Positions 22,292 to 26,394 of a DNA stretch of 26,394 nt are shown here, piece by piece. The notes under the pieces were generated by a model. That model made no database searches. It was not told the origin of the DNA and saw only the letters and a list, made by a program, of their open reading frames with translations. The stretch is from NCBI GenBank assembly GCA_905210855.1, contig CAJLYL010000017.1, positions 1-26,394 of the forward strand, read 5' to 3'. Made by a program: the position numbers and the translations under genes. Source of the DNA: an uncultured Clostridia bacterium. Lineage in GTDB: Bacteria; Bacillota; Clostridia; UMGS1810. Position 1 is the first letter of the stretch. Each line of letters starts with the position of its first letter.

Positions 22292-23503
22292 ATGTCAAAA
22301 ATTCAAATGAAAACTCCGCTTGTAGAGATGGACGGAGACGAAATGACCAGAATCATCTGGAAAATGATTAAGGATATACTTCTCGTACCGTATGTTGACC
22401 TCAACACCGAGTATTACGACCTCGGGCTTGAATACAGAAACGAGACTAATGACCAAGTCACGGTTGATTCGGCAAATGCCACCATAAAATACGGCGTTGC
22501 CGTAAAGTGCGCCACAATCACCCCGAATGCCGCGCGTATGGACGAATACAACCTTAAGGAAATGTGGAAATCGCCCAACGGCACAATAAGGGCAATACTT
22601 GACGGAACTGTGTTCCGCACGCCCATCATCGTGAAGGGCATAACACCCTACATCCCCACATGGACAAAGCCAATCACCATTGCCCGTCATGCCTACGGCG
22701 ATGTGTACAAGAACACCGAAATGCAGGTGAAGCAGGGCTCCAAATGCGAGCTTGTGTGTACCGACGCGCAGGGCAAGGAGACAAGAGAGCTTATATACAG
22801 CTTTGACGACACGGACGGAATAGTGCAGGGTCTGCACAACAAGGACAACTCCATAGAGAGCTTTGCGCGCTGCTGCTTCAATTTTGCGCTTGACACCAAG
22901 CAGGATTTGTGGTTTGCGACCAAGGACACCATATCGAAAAAATATGACCACCGTTTCAAGGATATCTTTGCGGAGATTTTTGAAAACGAGTATAAGGATA
23001 AATTCGACAAGGCAGGAATAGAGTATTTCTACACCCTTATCGACGACGCCGTTGCAAGGGTTATCCGCTCAAACGGCGGCTATATCTGGGCGTGCAAGAA
23101 TTATGACGGTGATGTTATGAGCGACATGGTTGCCACGGCATACGGCTCGCTGGCAATGATGACGAGCGTGCTTGTTTCGCCGAGCGGCGTGTATGAATAC
23201 GAGGCGGCTCACGGTACGGTGCAGAGACACTATTATAAGCACTTAAAGGGAGAGGAGACCTCTACAAACAGCGTTGCGACGATATTTGCATGGAGCGGCG
23301 CTCTGCGCAAGAGGGGCGAGCTGGACGGCAATGCCGAGCTTGTTGCCTTTGCGGATAAGCTGGAGAAAGCCACGATTGACACCATTGAGGGCGGAGTGAT
23401 GACGGGTGATTTGTATTCCATGTCAAATCTTGAGAACAAACGCAAGGTCAACACGGAGGATTTCCTCAGGGAGATTGCAAAGACGCTGGATAAGATGATG
23501 TAA
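22292..23503 (+). CDS. icd: NADP-dependent isocitrate dehydrogenase (eukaryotic-like homodimer type)
   Basis: A 403-residue oxidative decarboxylase converting isocitrate to 2-oxoglutarate. It belongs to the type II (eukaryote-like) homodimeric family rather than the E. coli Icd family. It begins VEMDGDEMTRIIW and has the substrate-binding region KSPNGTIRAILDGTVFRTPI, the KNYDGDVMSD metal-binding Asp cluster and the coenzyme motif EAAHGTVQRHYYKH followed by STNSVATIFAW. The coenzyme assignment to NADP is from family knowledge. Ribosome binding site AAAAAGGAG. Co-transcribed with acn. Confidence 0.94.
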   Translation: MSKIQMKTPLVEMDGDEMTRIIWKMIKDILLVPYVDLNTEYYDLGLEYRNETNDQVTVDSANATIKYGVAVKCATITPNAARMDEYNLKEMWKSPNGTIRAILDGTVFRTPIIVKGITPYIPTWTKPITIARHAYGDVYKNTEMQVKQGSKCELVCTDAQGKETRELIYSFDDTDGIVQGLHNKDNSIESFARCCFNFALDTKQDLWFATKDTISKKYDHRFKDIFAEIFENEYKDKFDKAGIEYFYTLIDDAVARVIRSNGGYIWACKNYDGDVMSDMVATAYGSLAMMTSVLVSPSGVYEYEAAHGTVQRHYYKHLKGEETSTNSVATIFAWSGALRKRGELDGNAELVAFADKLEKATIDTIEGGVMTGDLYSMSNLENKRKVNTEDFLREIAKTLDKMM

Positions 23504-23507
23504 AAAA

Positions 23508-23534
23508 GCACAGTTTGTGCGCAGCGCAATTCAT
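23508..23534. repeat. Short-hairpin array D
   Basis: GCACA-GTT-TGTGC (23508-23520), then GCGC-A-GCGC and the AATTCAT spacer (23528-23534). 23519-23534 is the exact reverse complement of 17487-17502 in array B. It starts 4 nt after the icd stop codon; without a T run it is not an obvious terminator. Confidence 0.75.
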
Positions 23535-23581
23535 TAAATAATTAACAAATAACAGGCAGAGGTTTATTCCCTCACCGACCG

Positions 23582-23607
23582 GAGGCTTCTCCTTAAGGAG
23601 AAGCCTC
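23582..23607. repeat. Perfect 26-bp palindrome upstream of the AlaX gene
   Basis: Arms GAGGCTTCTCC and GGAGAAGCCTC around TTAA, about 12 bp before the AlaX ribosome binding site. The preceding CCCTCACCGACC together with this palindrome resembles dispersed repeats I recall from gut Clostridia. No T run follows, so it is not a clear terminator. Confidence 0.75.
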
Positions 23608-23635
23608 ATGCATATATCAGGAGGTTTTAATTATT

Positions 23636-24796
23636 ATGACGGAAAAACTATATGACGCCGACAGCTACGCAACCGAATTTGACGCGCGCGTTACATCGTG
23701 TACCCCGTGCGACGGCGGCTGTGAGCTCACCCTCGACCGAACTCTCTTTTTCCCCGAAGAGGGCGGTCAGTGCTGCGACTCCGGAGAGATAAACGGCGAA
23801 AAAATCCTTCATGTGCGCATAGACGGTGACGAGATTTATCACCTGTGCGCCGCAGCTTTTGGCATCGGTGAAACGGTGCATGGCAGCATAGATTTTGCCC
23901 TGCGTTTCCGCAATATGCAAAATCACAGTGGAGAGCATATATTGAGCGGATTGGCGCACAATATGTACGGCTGCGAAAATGTCGGCTTTCACCTCGGCGC
24001 TGACGCGGTGACTATGGATTTTGACCGCAAACTGACGGACGAACAGCTGACCCTGCTTGAGCTGCGTGCAAACGAAATCTGCACAAAAAATCTGAAAATC
24101 ACTGCACGCTACCCGAGTGATGATGAGTTGGAAAAAATGGATTACCGCAGCAAAAAGGAGATAGACGGCAGGGTGCGCATAGTGGAGATAGACGGCGTGG
24201 ACAAATGCGCCTGCTGCGCGCCCCACGTGAGCCGTACCGGTGAAGTCGGAATAGTAAAAATCATTGACGCCATTCACTACAAGGGCGGCATGAGGCTGAG
24301 CATCCTGTGCGGAATGGACGCTCTTGCGGACTACCGCGCAAGATGTACCGCGAGCGCGGAAATATCCGGGCTGCTCTCGGCGAAGCAGAGCGAGATTGCC
24401 GCGGCGGTGCGCCGCCTTGCAGACGAAAACGGCGCGCTTAAGCAGCAAAATGCCGAAAAATCTCGGGCAATAGCGGCTATGATTGCCGAGCGGATAGAAA
24501 ACTCCGAGGTCAGCGAAAAATGTATTTGCATTTTTGACAACAACCTTAACAGCGAATCCATGCGCAGCATAGTGAATGCCGCCAAGGCGAGGACTAAAAA
24601 GCTCGCCGCCGTGCTGAGCGGCAGCGACAATGACGGTTACCGTTATGTAATCGGCTCGTCGTCGCTAAACATGAGAGAGGCAGCGCGTGAGATAAACGCC
24701 GCGCTCGGCGGCAGGGGAGGCGGTTCGTCCGAGATGATATCCGGCAGCTTCTCTGCGGACAGGGCGCTGATAGAAGAATATTTTGACAAATTTTGA
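23636..24796 (+). CDS. AlaX-type alanyl-tRNA editing protein (long form)
   Basis: A 386-residue trans-editing protein that hydrolyses mischarged Ser- or Gly-tRNA(Ala). Residues 1-85 resemble the AlaRS-linked beta-barrel. Residues 90-215 are the editing domain with zinc/catalytic ligands H97 and H101 (HSGEH) and C193/H197 (CCAPH). Residues 225-285 are a coiled coil (rich in Ala, Glu, Lys). The rest is a DHHA1/C-Ala-like RNA-binding domain ending in the Gly-rich GGRGGGSSEMISGS motif (about 357-370). This is the long AlaX class. The ATG has an AGGAGG site. Confidence 0.9.
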   Translation: MTEKLYDADSYATEFDARVTSCTPCDGGCELTLDRTLFFPEEGGQCCDSGEINGEKILHVRIDGDEIYHLCAAAFGIGETVHGSIDFALRFRNMQNHSGEHILSGLAHNMYGCENVGFHLGADAVTMDFDRKLTDEQLTLLELRANEICTKNLKITARYPSDDELEKMDYRSKKEIDGRVRIVEIDGVDKCACCAPHVSRTGEVGIVKIIDAIHYKGGMRLSILCGMDALADYRARCTASAEISGLLSAKQSEIAAAVRRLADENGALKQQNAEKSRAIAAMIAERIENSEVSEKCICIFDNNLNSESMRSIVNAAKARTKKLAAVLSGSDNDGYRYVIGSSSLNMREAAREINAALGGRGGGSSEMISGSFSADRALIEEYFDKF

Positions 24797-24814
24797 GAGT
24801 ATGGCACTAAATGA

Positions 24815-24843
24815 TTGACTTTTGGCGCAGTTCGTGGTAATAT
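24815..24843 (+). promoter_or_regulatory. Promoter of manA
   Basis: TTGACT (24815-24820) and TAATAT (24838-24843) at 17 bp spacing, 40 bp before the manA ATG. Confidence 0.55.
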
Positions 24844-24883
24844 TATCATGATGTATTATGTAATTTATACGGAGGTTTGATTA

Positions 24884-25858
24884 ATGATTGCACCTATAAA
24901 AACAAAACCTGTTTTCAAGCAGTATATATGGGGCGGCAGCACCCTTGCCGACAAGTACGGCAAGCCCATAGAGGATAACTTTGCGGCGGAGAGCTGGGAG
25001 ATATCATGTCATGACGACGGTCTTTCGCTCGTTGCCGAGGGAGAATACTCAGGCAAAACGCTCAAAGAGGTTATCATGGGCGACAAGCTGAACATGATTG
25101 GATATGAAACCGATGAATTTCCGCTTCTCGTGAAATTCCTTGATGCAAACAAAAACCTGTCCGTTCAGGTTCACCCCGATGATGATTTTGCACGCGAACA
25201 CGAAAACGGCTCGCTCGGCAAGACGGAGATGTGGTATGTGATAGACGCCAAGCCGGACGCCAAGCTGGTGTACGGGCTGAAAGACGGCGTGACGCGCGAT
25301 ATGCTCAAAGCCGCGCTCGAGGACGGCACAGCCGAGGAACTCCTCAATTTTGTGCCGGCAAAAAAAGGAGACGCGTTTTTTATCCCGTCAAAAACCCTGC
25401 ACGCCATATGCTCGGGACTGCTCATTGCGGAGATTCAGCAGAGCTCAAATACCACCTACCGCGTGTACGACTACAACCGCACGGACGCGCAGGGCAACAA
25501 ACGTCCGCTCCACATAGAAAAGGCGCTTGCGGTGATAAATTTTGACAGCGTTAAGGGTAAGGAAAAATTCTCTCCCGTGCCGATAGAGTGTGACGGCGCA
25601 AAGGCGGCGATTATCTCGGATTGCGAGTTTTTCACCGTGGTTAAGTATGATGTGAGCGGCAGCACTGCGATTGAACCGCCGTGCAGAAGATTTGAGCTGC
25701 TCGTATGCACCGAGGGTGAGGCAACCATGGAATATGAGGGCGGCAGGATGCACATTGCCCCGGGCGACAGCATTTTTGTCCCGGCGGCGCTCGGCAGCTA
25801 CCGTATTGAAGGCAATTGCAGCATGTTGCGCAGCTATGTGCCGGCAAGTTGCTGTTAA
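24884..25858 (+). CDS. manA: Mannose-6-phosphate isomerase, class I
   Basis: A 324-residue zinc enzyme interconverting mannose-6-phosphate and fructose-6-phosphate. Its length is that of the Bacillus-type ManA. Zinc ligands: Q95 and H97 (QVHPDD), E115 (KTEMWYV) and H173 (KTLHAI). The Arg-containing IQQSSNTTYRVYDY motif of the active site follows. The C-terminal cupin barrel ends at CSMLRSYVPAS. The start has a GGAGG site. It is the last gene with host-like composition; sequence after its stop codon changes abruptly. Confidence 0.94.
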   Translation: MIAPIKTKPVFKQYIWGGSTLADKYGKPIEDNFAAESWEISCHDDGLSLVAEGEYSGKTLKEVIMGDKLNMIGYETDEFPLLVKFLDANKNLSVQVHPDDDFAREHENGSLGKTEMWYVIDAKPDAKLVYGLKDGVTRDMLKAALEDGTAEELLNFVPAKKGDAFFIPSKTLHAICSGLLIAEIQQSSNTTYRVYDYNRTDAQGNKRPLHIEKALAVINFDSVKGKEKFSPVPIECDGAKAAIISDCEFFTVVKYDVSGSTAIEPPCRRFELLVCTEGEATMEYEGGRMHIAPGDSIFVPAALGSYRIEGNCSMLRSYVPASCC

Positions 25859-25875
25859 TCTAAGGAGAAAATTAT

Positions 25876-26394
25876 AATGAATATCTGGATTCTGAAGAAA
25901 TCTATCAGGCACTGACAAATTATATTATCGACTATCTGAAGACAGATACCGGATTCTCCAAGCTTCTGTACAAATATATGCTTCAGGAAGACACCATCAG
26001 TGGTGAAGAACTTTGTGTTGTTCTGTATGAACAGGGAGTTCTTTCCAAAGAAGATGAGCTGTATCAGACAATGCTTTCCGGAGGTCTGGATGCATATACC
26101 TTTATGTATCGAAAGATTGCCAGTCTTGAGATCACTCCAGCTCAGCTTGCACTGGCACCATGTTCTGCATCTGCTGTTATTACTGATACTACAAGTGGAG
26201 ATGTTCTTGCCTGCGTTTCCTATCCTGGTTATGATAATAACAGACTGACCAATAATATGGATACTGATTATTATGCCAAATTATCAACTGATCTTTCTAG
26301 TCCGTTTTTTAATAAGGCAACACAGCAGAAAACAGCTCCAGGTTCCACACTCAAACTTCTGTCTACCATTGCCGGCATGTCGGAAGGTGTGGTT
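25876..26394 (+). CDS. Class B penicillin-binding protein fragment, no start codon, cut by window end
   Basis: An open frame of 173 codons with no in-frame ATG. It begins NEYLDSEEIYQALTNYII right after the manA stop region and runs off the window. SASAVITDTTSGDVLACVSYP and GYDNNRL mark the junction of the pedestal and transpeptidase domains of a class B PBP (PBP2/FtsI family, mecillinam-target lineage). The active-site SxxK is present as PGSTLK (Ser codon 26344-26346). The N-terminal membrane anchor and first part of the pedestal are missing. Codon use (many CTG, GAT, CTT, TCT; few GCG, GGC) and AT content differ from the rest of the window and look like Lachnospiraceae. The fragment is probably joined to this locus artificially or by recombination. 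Confidence 0.8.

Noticed and set aside
26000..26248. 82-codon plus-strand frame near the window end
   Set aside because: Out-of-frame shadow of the PBP fragment, which has clear PBP motifs in another frame.

Overview
The window looks like a chromosomal segment of an uncultured, gut-type Clostridia (Bacillota). This is inferred from strong AGGAGG-type ribosome binding sites, TTGACA/TATAAT promoters with 17 bp spacing, YebC, YycJ/WalJ, BirA, a RelQ-type alarmone synthetase, and a divergent ParE/ParC pair. Most genes are moderately GC-rich. Two stretches (about 11.97-13.15 kb, and everything after about 25.87 kb) have visibly different, more AT-rich composition.

Layout. (1) 24-7132, minus strand: one tightly packed operon read right to left, made of a metallophosphoesterase, birA, an Orn/Lys/Arg-decarboxylase-like protein that has lost its PLP lysine, and a ParE-like and ParC-like topoisomerase pair. 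(2) 7226-7409: tRNA-Ser(GGA) with consensus promoter and terminator, followed by a cluster of small hairpins (array A). (3) 7724-8957: an iron-homeostasis island. It holds a DtxR-type regulator and a convergent operon encoding a FeoB-associated-type Cys-rich/HMA protein under a consensus promoter with a DtxR-like operator, followed by a deletion-scarred ABC transporter remnant. (4) 9033-11902, minus: yebC-murA-yycJ operon. (5) 12035-13150: a decayed accessory patch with a LysR gene carrying two frameshifts and a 28-codon serine-recombinase stub, next to tRNA-Pro(CGG). (6) 13497-15407: trxB and an alpha/beta hydrolase. (7) 15449-19328: a phage-derived cassette of P22-like portal, Prp-like cysteine protease, an intergenic RNA-like rod, M15 endolysin, XhlA-like protein and holin. 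No terminase, capsid or tail gene is present. (8) 19379-25858: relQ, aconitase and isocitrate dehydrogenase (citrate to 2-oxoglutarate branch), an AlaX-type editing protein, and manA. (9) 25876-26394: an abrupt switch to a fragment of a class B penicillin-binding protein that has no start codon. This is probably an assembly chimera or a recombination junction.

The most unusual feature runs through the non-coding DNA: arrays of very short hairpins separated by a 7-nt spacer (ATGAATT/AATTCAT in arrays B, C and D; GTGAAAT/ATTTCAC in array A). They sit just after stop codons or terminators. One 24-nt unit is perfectly shared, in inverted orientation, between arrays B and C, which bracket the Prp/endolysin/holin module. 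A 16-nt unit is shared between B and D. This dispersed family, together with the reduced phage cassette it punctuates, is the best candidate here for something undescribed. The active-site-less decarboxylase paralogue and the C-terminal clamp-binding-like tail on the ParC-like protein are the most interesting protein observations.
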